Notes: a model not told the origin generated them from the letters alone. Numbered from the stretch's first letter, positions 53,345 through 64,000 are shown. The stretch is 64,000 nucleotides of DNA from Plectosphaerella cucumerina (GCA_020746995.1 JAGPXD010000007.1:1612001-1676000), one strand, 5' to 3'. Made by a program: numbers and translations.

Positions 53345-54317
53345 ATGGCCGACTCCGTTGGTGAGTTGATGTCGGACGTCGTCTCGAAATGTCTTATCAG
53401 CACGCTGACCGGGCTTGCCACCTCTAGACCGCGTGTTTGTACACGCTCTCAATACCGTAAAGAAGATCCCGAAGACCGGCGCATCCCGTCCACCGCCCTC
53501 CGACAGGCTACGGCTCTATGGCCTCTACAAACAAGCAATGGAGGGTGACGTGGATGGAGTCATGGAGCGCCCCTCCATCGGTGCTGGCATGTCGGCCGAG
53601 GAACTTCAGCGAGAGAAGGACAAATGGGATGCATGGAACTCGCAGAGCGGCCTGACCAACACGGAAGCGAAAAGGCGGTATATCGAAGCGCTGATCGATA
53701 CCATGCATCGCTACGCCACGACGCCGTGAGTCTCCATCACGACCCATATCTGTCACTCCACACTGACCTGTCCTAGCGATGCAAAGGAACTAGTGACCGA
53801 ACTCGAATTCGTATGGAACCAGATCAAACAGAACACCCCCAGCGGCTCCGACTCCAAGGCTTCGGAGCCGTCCTTGTTTCGGCGTTTCCAACAGCCAGCG
53901 AGCGGTGCCGACGGGCCACTGAGAGTGCTCAGTCCCATGAGCGAAGACGATGCCGCTGAACGGACTTCAAATGCACGAAACGAAGAAGCCCTGGATGATC
54001 AGCTCGAGTCAAAGAAGGGCATTTCCTGGTCTCGTAGCGTCGAACTTGCGCTGGTTAAGATGTCAGCCGAAGTCGCCGCGTTACGAGAGCAGATCACAGC
54101 CGGAAGGGAGTGGCGGTCGAAGAAGGACCGGAGCTGGCCATCGTGGTTCGCCTGGCTATTCTGGCTCCTCCTGAAGAACCTTGCCATTGACGCTGTCCTT
54201 CTGGGGGCACTGCTCTTGTGGATGCGGAAGCGCAAGGATCGGCGGCTCGAGGATCTGGTCAGAGCAGCCCTCCGGCTGTTCCGGGAATACGCCCGCGACT
54301 TCCTCCCATCCAGATGA
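53345..54317 (+). CDS. ATG37: Peroxisomal acyl-CoA-binding protein Atg37 (ACBD5-like)
   Basis: Tail-anchored peroxisomal protein that binds long-chain acyl-CoA and, in yeasts, assists receptor assembly in pexophagy. Exons 53345-53360, 53428-53725 and 53777-54317 give 284 residues; exon 1 encodes just MADSV plus one base. The ACBP domain is about 4-105: FVHALNTVKKIP, DRLRLYGLYKQAMEGDVDG, and EKDKWDAWNSQSGLTNTEAK with RRYIEAL, which holds the acyl-CoA-contacting Lys/Trp/Tyr residues. A disordered linker and a short coiled coil (ALVKMSAEVAALREQI) follow. The membrane helix is near the C-terminus (WLLLKNLAIDAVLLGALLLW) with basic flanking residues MRKRKDRR, as in peroxisomal tail anchors. Orthology is by domain order. 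Confidence 0.9.
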
Positions 54318-54728
54318 CCTCGACAGAGCCAACCTAATGAAGGGCTGCAAATGTACTCCTCAGAGCCAGGCTCTTAACATCGCTTCGGCAGAAGTTGGTC
54401 ACCAGAGGCACCGAGTCTCCGACCAAGGGGTCGTCCGTCTCACTCTTCATTCGCCCAAGCTGCCTGGCCTCGGCATGCAAGATCAGGTGGTACAAGTCCA
54501 CCATACTACAGGGACATGACCTTGACATCACATACTGGCCTGCCACCTGTACTTTTCGACTCGCCACGAGACAGCCCGGCAGACCCCCGGCATCTCTTTA
54601 CTTCGATGGAGATGTGAGCACCTGCGGCTGACCCTCCCAAACCTCAAGCCGCGCTTTGGAGTTACAGACGGAAAGACATTTATAGTGTACATTACGCGTT
54701 CATGATGATCAATTCAGCGGATTAATAT
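54318..54728. other. Convergent 3' intergenic region
   Basis: About 410 bp between the 3' ends of ATG37 and the RNase III gene; no gene or repeat seen. Confidence 0.55.
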
Positions 54729-55940
54729 TTACTGCCCTGCTTGGGCCGCCTCATATGCCTTCTTCTTCTGACTGAGCTTCTTTATCAAGGCGGTGCTATC
54801 GAGCGCCATCTGCGCTGCCTTCTGTCCAGCCTGTTTCTTGCCCAGATCTGTGCCTCTGCCGAGCATTTTGTTCTTCTCCCCCCATCCGTCCATGTACAGA
54901 TTGACGGAGTACACAGCAAGCTTTTTGTGGTGCTTGTCGAACTTGGGGCCTGCGGGATCATCCTCGTAGCGGAGTTTGACCCCTGGCACAACGATCAAGC
55001 TTCGAAGGCGATCCTTTGCATTGAGTCCCGACCCCTCGATCTCAGAAGGGGCCTTGGCAATGGCGCGCTCGTGCGACTTGATCTGGTCCTTGATCGTCAT
55101 GCCAAATACGGCTCTCAGCCATTCGCCCACACGCTGGAGGCCATGAACAGGATCGTCGAGCACGACGGCAGCCGTGTATGCCTCCATCAGATCTCCCGGC
55201 ACCTTCCTCATCCTGTCTGGAGAAGTCCTGACATCGGCAGGCAAGTTGGCTTTTTCGACCAGACCATACTTCTCCGCCAAAGCGCCGAGGGTGACATTCT
55301 TGATCAAGAGTTCTCGAAGCTGTGATAGTTTGCCCGCCTCAAGGTGGGGAAAGGTCGCGTACAGCAGTGAAGAGGATATCACTTCGCTGTAGGCGTCTCC
55401 AAGCCACTCGAGACGGTCGTAGTTCTCGCTGACTTTGCGCGAGACGCCGGAGTGGGTCAAAGCAGTCGCCAGCAATACAGGGTCTCGAATCGGCGGAAGT
55501 GGTGGCAGAACATCTGGAACGTCCGCCAGCTTGAAGGGAGGAAGTAGAAGGAAAGGTGGAATGGGAGGCGCAGGCTCTTTCTGGGTCTCTGAACGCTCGA
55601 TTGGGGCCTGCCGATGATCAGTTGGAGGTCAACGTAGACATACCCAGGTTGAACGTACCTGTTGGACACTTGATGGTGTTTCGGTGTCGTGGTTTTGAGA
55701 AGGTCCAGACTGTGCGAGATGCTGAATTGCTGGAAGTATTGACTGGCTGATGTCTCGAAGTTCTTGGCTCGGGTTGGTCAAGGAGCCAGACTTGATCGCA
55801 CGCAGACATTCGAGAAGTCCGTCAGCATGCGTTCGCAGCAGGCTCAGAGCCGTCTCATCGTCTGACCCTGGCGCAATCGCACGGCGCTTAGAAGCCGCAT
55901 CGCCTCCGGAGGAGACCTGCGAATGGCTTCTTTTCGACAT
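54729..55940 (-). CDS. RNT1: Rnt1-like RNase III
   Basis: Double-strand-specific endoribonuclease likely acting on pre-rRNA, snRNA and snoRNA precursors. Exons 55659-55940 and 54729-55607 (minus) give 386 residues. The N-terminal ~95 residues are Ser-rich with a basic KRR patch (AASKRRAIAPG, possible NLS) and no mitochondrial peptide. The RNase III domain (about 135-255) has the signature NYDRLEWLGDAYSEV (Glu161, Asp165) and the second acid pair in VPGDLMEAYTAAVVLD (Asp233, Glu236), so all four catalytic acids are present. The C-terminal ~100 residues (KLAVYSVNLYMDGWGEKNKM, GKKQAGQKAAQMAL) form a dsRBD-like fold. Intact catalysis and nuclear-looking ends favour Rnt1 over the inactive mitoribosomal mL44. 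Confidence 0.85.
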
Positions 55941-56225
55941 TCCGTTTGTATAAAGTAACCAAGGCTTCCGCGTATGAGTCCAGTAAAAATCTTCCCGATT
56001 TCTTGAAGGGTGTCCGGCCAACGAAAACACTGGCAGTGTTCTTCAAGCACAGTGAAAGGTTGCGTGCATCCTGACGAGGGTGGAGATCAATTGGGTCTTA
56101 TCGTTATCGGGACCCCGACGCGATTTCGCGGTGGGACGACGGCACTTGGAGGTGACCAACCACGTCCCTGGCAGATCGCAAATTCAACATCAACCATCAG
56201 CTCTGTGCAGCACGACGACGGCAAG
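55941..56225. promoter_or_regulatory. Short bidirectional promoter (RNT1 / mS33)
   Basis: Only 285 bp separate the divergent start codons of the RNase III and mS33 genes, so the two probably share control elements. An inverted CCAAT (ATTGG) lies at 56090-56094. Sharing is inferred from distance alone. Confidence 0.5.
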
Positions 56226-56715
56226 ATGAGCGTCCCACGCGCGAGGCTTCTCGACTTGATGAAGGTAGGTGCTGCAGGCCATGGGGATTGTGATCGCGCC
56301 GCTGACAGGAACAGACTCAATGCCAGATCTTCTCGACGACCTACAACCCAGAGCGCCTCCGAACGGGCAACAAGGTCCTCCGACAACGGCTGCGCGGCCC
56401 TTCGCTTGCTACCTACTACCCCGAGAGAACCGTCACCGTTCGAGACGTCATGAAGTCGTTCGGCCCGCACCTGACGACGTTCGACCTTGAGGAAGACGAC
56501 CGCCTGGATCACATCTCCGAGTACGACATCCCACTGCTGAGGACGACGCAAGGTGATCGGGGATGGCTGACAATCTTGCAGGCTGAAGTCGAGAGGAAAG
56601 AGTGCGCCTTCGAAGAAGAAAGTGAAGACTGGTATGTTGTCCGATACGGCAGGGATCCTGTGGTTCGTCCATGTGCTGACTGAAGATTGTAGCGGAGAAG
56701 AAGAAGAAGAACTGA
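56226..56715 (+). CDS. RSM27: Mitochondrial small-subunit ribosomal protein mS33 (Rsm27)
   Basis: Small mitoribosomal protein. Four exons (56226-56264, 56315-56520, 56582-56631, 56693-56715) give 105 residues, typical of the family. It reads MSVPRARLLDLMKTQCQIFS, then TTYNPERLRTGNKVLRQRLR, GPSLATYYPERTVTVRDVMK and a basic tail LKSRGKSAPSKKKVKTAEKK. The T-x-Y-N-P-x-x-x-R-T-G-x-K-x-L and Y-Y-P pattern is characteristic of mS33/S27. Introns are 49-61 nt, with phases that fit; each exon alone is too short for ordinary ORF detection. Divergent from the RNase III gene. Confidence 0.92.
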
Positions 56716-57721
56716 GTGGATGGGATGGCGTGTCCCTGACGACCCTTATTGTACAATACTGTCCTATTTATGGCGATCATGGAATCAAAAATACTCGTTC
56801 TTGTCTTCAATTCAGGGGTAGTGCCCTCGGCATGGATGTCCAGGCAATGCTCTTGGCGGCTGTTTGGCACTATGGCTTCGGCCAGCCTTGAGATTTCAGG
56901 CCCTATGCGTGATGTGGAACGTAAGACAGCACTTGGACGCGGGGGCGTGGACAGTCGAAACGACGTCGCTGCGAGCATGGCGTGCATCGTTGGTATCAGC
57001 ACCGGCATTTAGGCTCAGGCAACGATTCAACCAAAAGGTGCATTCGAGGTATCAACCCATCCAGCATCGATAAGTGAGTATTTGTTTAGTTCCATGTCTC
57101 ATTTATTAAAGAGTCGGCAGCCCATCCCTCTTCCCCAGATTCCAAAGGCCATGGCTGACTCCAGACCTCCAGCCAAGTGCTCCGGCGTGCAAAACAGGAC
57201 TGCAAGCTACCAAAACACCGAAAGACGCCGGGAAGCACTGAGAGCTTTCACGGATATTCACTTTCCAAACTCTCCTTAGGCGCCAACCCCTTTCGGTACT
57301 CCTTCCATCTCAAGGGTGGGACCTTTCCGGACCTTCCTTGTGTATTTGGGCATCCCAACACGTGCCTTCCGCCACAGGCAGCCAATGCGGTGCACGTTGC
57401 CGTCGCCTGGTTGATTTCGTTCCTTCCTCCACGGCAAGAGCAGCGTTGAACGCCTGTAGCTTCTGCCGACGCGTTCGGAGTCTCGTCAACAACGCGTCTA
57501 GCCGAGTCCAGCCCTTAAACCTCTTCCCGTCTTCCCACCACCTCTCCGCACGCCTCTCTTCACAGAACCCCCCCCAAACCCTCAGACAGCAGAACCACCA
57601 CCACTTCGTCCCCTATCCCGAGTCAACGACCTCACATCGATTTCGCTTGTCTCTTCTAGATATATCGGTCGGATTTTGGCCTTCATCACGTCAACTCACC
57701 ATTCTCTCGAGACCATCTACC
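56716..57721. other. Intergenic region upstream of the Pumilio gene
   Basis: About 1.0 kb between mS33 and the Pumilio-family gene on the same strand. The last ~250 bp are strongly CT-rich with CACCACC-type stretches, a probable transcribed leader. No gene supported. Confidence 0.55.
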
Positions 57722-60511
57722 ATGGCCTCCCCCCCTTCCACGGGCAACTCGCCCACCACCATCCCAGGTCTTTTCGACCAGCAGAAGCGTCACGCCTCGA
57801 CTCTTCCCAAGTCCATCAGTCGCAACATGGTATGTTAACAACAATCCTTTCTCCTTCTACCATCCGACGCCCCTTCAACCACCAGTCGTCGGCAACATTT
57901 ACCCCTGTCGCATTCGGCTCTCTGCCAACCCCATTCAACACCCACGACGTGCACGATATGCTAACTCGTCTCCCTCAGACTGATCCCTTCCTCGACACTT
58001 CGGTCGCCACGGCCGATCCCCTGTCTGTTCTCACGACCTCCAAGCGTGTCAACTCTGGAGCCCACCCTTCTATTGCCATGGTATGTCTCTCATCTCTATC
58101 CGATTAAGTTCCAACACTGACACCTCACAGCCCGAGGGTGTGCGCAAGGAGTCTACCAAGATGACCACGAAGAAGTCCAACAAGGACTTTGACAAGGACT
58201 TCGTCAAGGAGAACAGCAAGGACAATGCCAAGGACTCCGGCAGGGCGCTCACCGACGCTCTTCTCGCTCGTCTGTCCGAGCAGAAGGAGAACCTGGAGAA
58301 GCAGAACCAGGCCCTCAAGAGGTCCTCTGGCGATGCCAACTTCTACAAGCGTACCCTCGGCGACTCGACGGCCAGCAGCTCTGTTCCTGTCACCCCTGGT
58401 GTTGAGGGTTTCCCCATCACCGGTCCCACCACCCGTTCAGCCAGTGCCAACGGCCCTGCCTCCGACGGAGAGAAGAACATCGACCAGGCCGCCTCGGATG
58501 AGATTGCCCGTCTCAAGGCCGAGCTTGCCAAGGCTCACACCCAGATCAACCGTCTTGATACCGAGCTTCACCAGATGGGATCCGCCTCCGAGGCTGGCAA
58601 AGCCCCTATTCCCACCGGCCCCTCGTCGGCCACCTTCCGCCGCTCTGACGCTGCTGAGCAGATGACTCCCCTTGATGGAAGCTTCCCCCGCATGTCTGGC
58701 TCCAGCTACCGCGAGTATGGCTGGTCTGGCTACCCCGACAACTCTCCCGACAGTGTTGACATGAACATGGGCAACAACGTCTCCATGGGAAGGCCCCGTT
58801 CTCGCGGCCCCTGGGCTTCGTCCAAGCAAGTCTGGCAGGGCAACATCGTGTCCCCCATGCCGGAGCCCCTTCCCGCCACCAGCTCTTGGTTTGGTGGCAG
58901 CCGTGGCTTCAGCCAGGGCTACATGGACCCCAGCGGCTCCTACTCCATGGTCGATGGCCCTCGTGGAGATCGTCTCGCTCCCGACTCGGACATGCTCATG
59001 CGCCCTCCCAAGGGCCGCCGCGGCTACGACAGCCGCTACGCCTCCCCTCATCCCTACGGTAATGGCAACGGCTACGGCGGCTACAGCCCCGCCCCTGGTC
59101 CCATGGACGCTCTGAGCGAGCCTCCCGTTGGCATGGGTCCCGCCTACTCGGCCTACTCTCAGCAGCCCGTCGGCACCGCCCTTTCTCCCCACGCCAGCGA
59201 GTTCCAGTCGACCACTGCCTGGGGCAAGAATGAGGTGAGTGACTCCCGCCGCAACAGCCAAGGTGGAAGGCCTCGATCCAGGCTGACGTCTCGTCCCGCT
59301 GGTCAGGCCATGGTCACCGCCGAGGGTCAGACCTATCTCCCCGCGACCGAGCCTCTCAACTACCGCCGTCTTCTCGACCGCAACGTCAACTGCGACTGGA
59401 AGTACATTGTGGACAAGATTGTCTGCAACAACGACCAGCAGGCGTCCATCTTCCTTCAGCAGAAGCTCAAGGTCGGCACCCCCGAGCAGAAGTACGACAT
59501 TGTCGAGGCCATCATCGCCCAGGCCTATCCCCTCATGGTCAACCGCTTCGGCAACTTCCTTGTCCAGCGTTGCTTCGAGCACGGTACCCCTGAGCAGGTC
59601 GTCAAGATCGCCGAGGCCATCAGGGGCAACACCCTCAACCTCTCCATGGACCCCTTTGGCTGCCACGTCGTCCAAAAGGCCTTCGACTCCGTTCCCGAGG
59701 CCTACAAGGCCATCATGGTCCATGAGCTTCTCCGTCGCATCCCCGAGACGGTCATTCATCGCTACGCCTGCCACGTCTGGCAGAAGCTCTTCGAGCTTCG
59801 CTGGTCCGAGACCCCTCCTCAGATCATGACCTTCGTCAACGATGCTCTCCGCGGCATGTGGCACGAGGTTGCCCTGGGCGAGACCGGAAGTCTGGTTGTC
59901 CAGAACATCTTCGAGAACTGCCTCGAGGATGACAAGGTATGTTGACTAGGCAGCTCATCACCCGCACAGAGACAAGACTGACACACTCACAGCGTCCCTG
60001 CATCGAGGAGGTCCTCGCCAACATTGACATCGTCGCCCACGGCCAGTTCGGCAACTGGTGCATCCAGCACATCTGCGAGCATGGCGCTCCCGCCGACCGC
60101 AGCCGTGCCATCGACCACGTCATCCGCTACGCTGCCGAGTACAGCACCGACCAGTTCGCCTCCAAGGTCGTGGAGAAGTGCCTCAAGGTCGGCGGCCCCG
60201 AGTTCCTCGGCCGCTACCTCGACCGCGTCTGCGAGGGTCGTCCTGACCGCCCCCGAATCCCCCTCATCGACATTGCCAGCGACCAGTATGGCAACTACCT
60301 CATCCAGTACATTCTGACCCACGCCAACACCCAGCACCGCGAGATTGTCGCGGCCCATATCCGCAAGCACATGGTCTCGCTCCGTGGCTCCAAGTTTGGC
60401 TCTCGCGTCGGAATGCTCTGCACCAACCCTGCCGTGGCCACTCGCCCCGGCCCTGGCGTCGGTCCTGGCATGTCTCGCATGGGCAACAGCGCCCCTCGTC
60501 GCCCCTGGTAA
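57722..60511 (+). CDS. Pumilio/PUF-family RNA-binding protein
   Basis: Post-transcriptional regulator that binds 3'-UTR elements through eight PUF repeats. Exons 57722-57829, 57886-58080, 58131-59234, 59307-59936 and 59993-60511 give 851 residues; 875 if the 72-nt intron at 59235-59306 is retained. The N-terminal half is disordered, with a Lys/Asp stretch (KKSNKDFDKDFVKENSKDN), a short coiled coil (SDEIARLKAELAKAHTQINR) and a Gly/Tyr/Pro-rich segment. The PUF array covers about the last 350 residues: YIVDKIVCNNDQQASIFLQQ, YPLMVNRFGNFLVQRCFEHG, MDPFGCHVVQKAFD, YACHVWQKLFEL, ALGETGSLVVQNIFENC, AHGQFGNWCIQHICEHG, STDQFASKVVEKCLK, SDQYGNYLIQYIL and LRGSKFGSRVGMLC. It resembles the Mpf1-type meiotic PUF group, but that placement is uncertain. 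Confidence 0.92.
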
Positions 60512-61299
60512 ATCTCTCTTCTGCTACGACAAGAAATGTCACAGCTAGGGCATCAGTCCCCTAGCCTGGCACACCCTCAGCATTGCTGCCGTTGAAAGAA
60601 TCTCCCGACCTCGATCCCCAGTCTACTTATCCCCTCTCCAGTACCAACGGCACTGGCTTTCCCATCTCGATACTGCCAGTACAGCTCATCTGTCCCTTCT
60701 GGCAACAATTTCCTGTTGCACCTTTTACCAGATTCAGTCGTCATTGTACACAGGACCGGCATCAGTCGGTCCTCGTGCCTTGGACAGATCATGGTTACGG
60801 ATTTTGCAATACTTGGGCGGTGCGCAGTGCACCACCCCATCAGCACCTTGGAGTGCCCGCACCGAGCCCGCCGGTGTTGATTTGCCATCATCGTCATCAC
60901 CAGGATTGTTCCACTCGACCTTCTGACCGAACCTCCACAATGTCACTTGTCACGAACTGCTATAGGGTGCGGCCACATGGTTGGCGCCAGATTGATAACA
61001 TGAGCGAAGCGAGAGGGGAGGAGAGGAGCGACGCTAGATTCGCTCTATCTGTGTATGTATTTCGGCTTAAGCCGCTCATCGGATTCGTGGTTTTGTACGA
61101 GTGTCAACATCTTTGGCAGCCTCTAATTACACAAGGTAGCCTTTCCATTCCTCGTTCCTTGGTGACTCGCATTGTGATGTTCTCTTTGGGACGAAGTCTC
61201 AAGGTGTTTCAAGTGATGAATAGGCCAGGATCAAATGGCGAAGCCTCATGATTCAAGTTGGCTCGATGCAATGAATCCGGTCATGTTATGTGTCTACTT
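60512..61299. other. Convergent 3' intergenic region
   Basis: About 790 bp between the 3' ends of the Pumilio and Pex39-like genes. A 222-codon plus ORF (60583-61251) follows the Pumilio stop but has no motif and a non-coding look; rejected. Probably holds a long Pumilio 3' UTR (inference). Confidence 0.5.
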
Positions 61300-62145
61300 C
61301 TACGTCGCAGTATTGGGCACATCATCCTCAAGAGGGGGGAATGACGAGTCCAGATTGACAGGCTGCCCCCCAGATCCGTTGTCCGCTGTAGGCAAGTCCT
61401 TTTCCCATGGCTTTCTCGGAGCGGAGCGAGCTCCGAATGGTTTTACGGTCTGTCGGAGTTAGTAGAGAATCAAGAGTAAGAGGATAGTCAAGGAAAAGCC
61501 CTCATCTTACCGGATCTCGCACAACGGTGTCGGGGATCTCCTTGATGCCGGGGATGGGAAGGCCTTTCTGTATCCTCTCCAGCATCTCGGCGAACCCCAT
61601 TGGGTAAGCAGGCTCGTTGCCCCCCGCGCTCTGAGAGGGGTCATCCGGCTTCCTCTCGACGTAAAGGTCAGCCTTGGGGGCAGAGGCCTGCCACGGCAGG
61701 ACCGGGGCGGAAGATGCGGCATCCAGGGCCTTGTAGGCCTCGGGAAGAACGACGGGAGGTGTGTGTTCTGGGTGTTTCGCGAGCCATTCCTTATACTCGG
61801 CAAAGTCGATGGTCACACCGACCCGTTGCGCATAGTAAAAGGTGCGGGCATGAATGGCGAGCTCAGATGGCGTGCCTCTGGGGTTCTTGGTGTTGGGATC
61901 CCCGAGGATGGCGTACAAGCCGGACTGGAGATGTCAGCGGATCGTGGTCTGTAGTGACGGGTGACCTTGGGAAGTGGGGGGGCGTCGTGTGCTCAACAAG
62001 CCCGATGAGATGAGGCAGAGGGGCTGACCATGAAGTTGCTGTCTTTGGCCCATGGGTAGGAGTCGAAGGCCTTGAATTTGCCGTCGGCGTCCTGGATGGC
62101 TCGGATGCGGTCGGCGCCTGGGAGAGGAGGTAGCTGCTCGGCCAT
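61300..62145 (-). CDS. PEX39: Pex39-like peroxisomal import factor (KPWE-domain protein)
   Basis: Predicted 226-residue protein, exons 62029-62145, 61511-61924 and 61300-61449 (minus). The region YPMGFAEMLERIQKGLPIPG, IKEIPDTVV, followed by a basic linker and RKPWEK (KPWE at about 190-193), is the hallmark of the small fungal/animal family now called Pex39. These proteins help Pex7-dependent (PTS2) import and share the K/R-P-W-E motif with Pex13. The first 110 residues form an added segment with YPWAKDSNFM, FYYAQRVGVTIDFAEYKEWL and KHPEHTPP. This extension appears longer than the short yeast and human forms. An acidic tail ends DDVPNTAT. Role and location are inferred from the family motif, which I matched by eye. 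Confidence 0.75.
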
Positions 62146-63003
62146 GGTGAGGGATGTTGGTGGATTGGATCGACCCTCGGCGCTCGTTGCTGGAGACATT
62201 TCACATGGGAGGGAGGGAGGGCTCAATTGGGGGTGTTCAAATGGCACCCCTGGAAGATTTTGGGCTTTTCTTGGGCGGCCTTTGGGACAGTTTGGCTTCG
62301 ACTTTTGGCAGAAAAGATGGGAGTGGAAACGGAAGAGATCTTTCAAAGATGCTTCACGATATTTGAAATGTCCGAGTTGATCTCATGACTGTCAGCGCCG
62401 ATTGACCCTTGCACAGAATGGGCGACGATGCAACCGCATCTTTGGACGACAGCACCTTCGCCGCTCAGCACCCATGGCTTTGGTGAAAGTACGCAAGGCC
62501 ATCCACACATCTTCTTGATATGAATATCATCTATAATACAGATTTACAGAAGATGTGAAGTTTTCAGCGAGCATCAATAATCACCCAAGGCTCACTGAAC
62601 TCCGTGTACCTGTAGCAGCTTCCGGCGGGGACATGAGCGATAAGGTTGCTGCCATCGCGATAAGCAAGCCCAAGAAACACTGCTGGGACCGCCCTACGTA
62701 GTCGGTACCTGTCTGAGCGCAACACCGGACTTATTCAAGATCCCAATCTCACGACAACTTGATACGACTTCATCTTCGGCTTCAGTACTTGCTTCCTCTC
62801 TCACTCCGAGCCGACCGTTTCTCTCAACTTCGCCCTTGGAACCTGCGCATCTCCCGGCCTGTGCCTGCACGTGCCGGTACTTCTGCAGGTCGAGGCCCGC
62901 TTGGCAGATCCCCCAATTCCCCAGTTCGACACGGTGCTGTCCTCCCGAACCTCCTCCACTTCTCTCCCAGCACCCTGCGACTTGAGCAGGACACGACGCT
63001 CCG
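62146..63003. other. Divergent promoter region (PEX39-like / PP2C)
   Basis: About 860 bp between divergent starts. It has CCAAT pentamers on each strand (inverted at 62226-62230, direct at 62913-62917), a frequency compatible with chance. ORFs reading into the PP2C gene from upstream are in other frames. No gene seen. Confidence 0.5.
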
Positions 63004-64000
63004 ATGCATCGCGTGGCAGCAAGAGCCCTCCGAAATACCTGCCGATACTCGGTTCGGACGCTCTCCCGCACCGGCCCCCGACGCGGCCTCTTCCTCAACA
63101 CCAGGCACCTGCCTATCGCCTCGTACAGCACCCAGCGCAACAAGCCAGAGGACGACTCTCGTCAATCGAGCCCCGAAGCCGCAAAGTACGCCGCAGGGCG
63201 CGCCATCGAGCCGCTTCAGTCGTCCATGTATTTCCGCCGCTTCTCCGTCGCCCTGGTCTCCGGCCTTGTCGGCTACGGCGCCTACTACAGCTACAACGGC
63301 ACCAGCCCGGACCAGTCCAAGGTCCTGACCAAGAACTTCGCGACGGGGACGACCGCCAGCGACGCCGCTCCCACGCGGAACGTCCTCGTCATCGGCGCAA
63401 ACGAGCTACACACGGGAACCTTTGTCGGCGAGGGCCCCATCTCCAAGACCACAAGGGACGACGGCAAGCGGGTGATCGAGATGATGACCCCGGACCAGGC
63501 GACACAGCGGCTGCGCCAGCTGGAGGAGTCGTACTTTGTCAACAGGGGAGAGGGTGTTGTGCGTTACGATCTGGTCCAGCTGCCGAGCAACGACCCGATC
63601 GAGGACGACCATGCCGAGAAGATTGTTGAGGTGCCTGGAGCCACCGAGGGTGCGCGCAGCGGCGACTGGATGTTCTGGGGTGTTTTCGATGGCCACTCGT
63701 AAGGAATCCTCCCTCACAAGGGCGCATACGCTCAATACTGACAACCCGTAGTGGCTGGACGACTTCAGCCAAGCTCCGCCAGACCCTGATCAGCACCGTC
63801 GCCAAGGAGCTCAACACTACCTACCAGGCCTCTACTGGCATGTCTCCCGCCGCCGAGGCCGTCGACTCCGCCATCAAGAACGCATTTGTCAAGCTGGATG
63901 ACGAGATTGTCCACCAGAGCGTCGAGAAGGTGCTCAAGTCCGGCTCCAAGTCCCTTGCCGCCGAGCTCCTGCAGCCCGCCTTCTCTGGCTCGTGTGCCCT
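63004..64000 (+). CDS. Mitochondrial PP2C-type protein phosphatase (cut by window edge)
   Basis: N-terminal 314 residues of a PPM-family Mg/Mn-dependent Ser/Thr phosphatase, running off the right edge. Exons 63004-63698 and 63752 onward. The start MHRVAARALRNTCRYSVRTL is Arg-rich without acids, a matrix presequence. A hydrophobic stretch follows (FSVALVSGLVGYGAYYSY), so inner-membrane anchoring is possible. The PP2C core begins with SGDWMFWGVFDGHSGWTTS, carrying the metal-binding D-G-H. The GDW/V-x-D-G-H spacing and the long N-terminal extension match Ptc5/Ptc6-like pyruvate dehydrogenase phosphatases. The later metal-binding Asp residues lie outside the window, so completeness cannot be judged. 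Confidence 0.9.

Noticed and set aside
54729..55940. Mitochondrial ribosomal protein mL44 as identity for the RNase III gene
   Set aside because: All four catalytic acids are present, the N-terminus carries a KRR patch and lacks a targeting peptide, so Rnt1-like is preferred.
58437..59864. 475-codon minus-strand ORF
   Set aside because: Antisense shadow of the Pumilio gene.
60583..61251. 222-codon plus ORF after the Pumilio stop
   Set aside because: Lies in the probable 3' UTR region; no motif and non-coding base use.
1..64000. tRNA genes, transposons, RIP-degraded repeats, CRISPR arrays, secondary-metabolite cluster
   Set aside because: No T-loop/anticodon pattern, transposase or integrase motif, terminal repeats, AT-rich RIP blocks or spaced repeats were seen. 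The P450, AKR and lipocalin-like genes are far apart and separated by housekeeping genes.

Overview
This is a eukaryotic window from a filamentous ascomycete, most likely a Sordariomycete. The evidence is short introns (about 44-105 nt) with GT..CTGAC/CTAAC..AG signals, pyrimidine-rich leaders, and a GC-rich third codon position. Several proteins also read as Pezizomycotina orthologues (SEY1, Byr4, Atg37-type ACBP, fungal CENP-C). Placement nearer Glomerellales (Colletotrichum/Verticillium-like) is a guess. I saw no transposon, tRNA, rRNA, CRISPR or viral sequence. The region looks like an ordinary core chromosome arm with 25 supported protein-coding genes, two of them cut by the window edges. 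Splice sites were placed by hand from reading frame and consensus; none has transcript support.

Layout. 1-9 kb: a truncated cytochrome P450 (-), mitochondrial succinyl-CoA ligase beta LSC2 (+), an unknown membrane protein (-), a small unknown Trp/Cys-containing protein behind a TATA box (+), and a fructosamine-kinase-like protein (-). 9.5-17 kb: the ER-fusion GTPase SEY1 (+), RNase H2 catalytic subunit (-), and kinetochore CENP-C/MIF2 (+). 19-23 kb: three small adjacent genes, each with one Myb/SANT-like domain. 24-30 kb: HSP60 (+), cofilin (+) and the GET-pathway protein GET5/MDY2 (-). 30-42.6 kb: an F-box-like protein (-), rRNA methyltransferase NOP2 (+), the SIN/mitotic-exit GAP subunit Byr4 (-), XRCC4-like NHEJ factor (+), and an aldo-keto reductase (-). 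44-51 kb: a lipocalin-like protein (-), selenoprotein-O-type AMPylase (+) and complex I 75-78 kDa subunit (-). 51.7-64 kb: an unknown protein (-), acyl-CoA-binding peroxisomal Atg37 (+), Rnt1-like RNase III (-) diverging from mitoribosomal mS33 (+), a Pumilio protein (+), a Pex39-like KPWE protein (-), and a truncated mitochondrial PP2C phosphatase (+).

The genes do not form one pathway. Mitochondrial functions recur (LSC2, HSP60, SelO, complex I, mS33, PP2C), with two peroxisomal genes (Atg37, Pex39-like), but this mix is expected of a core region. The items most worth a second look are the trio of single-SANT genes, one with a GC-AG intron; the Pex39-like protein; the micro-exons in cofilin and complex I; in-frame 3n introns in the Pumilio and Byr4 genes; and a PIP-box-like tail on RNase H2A.
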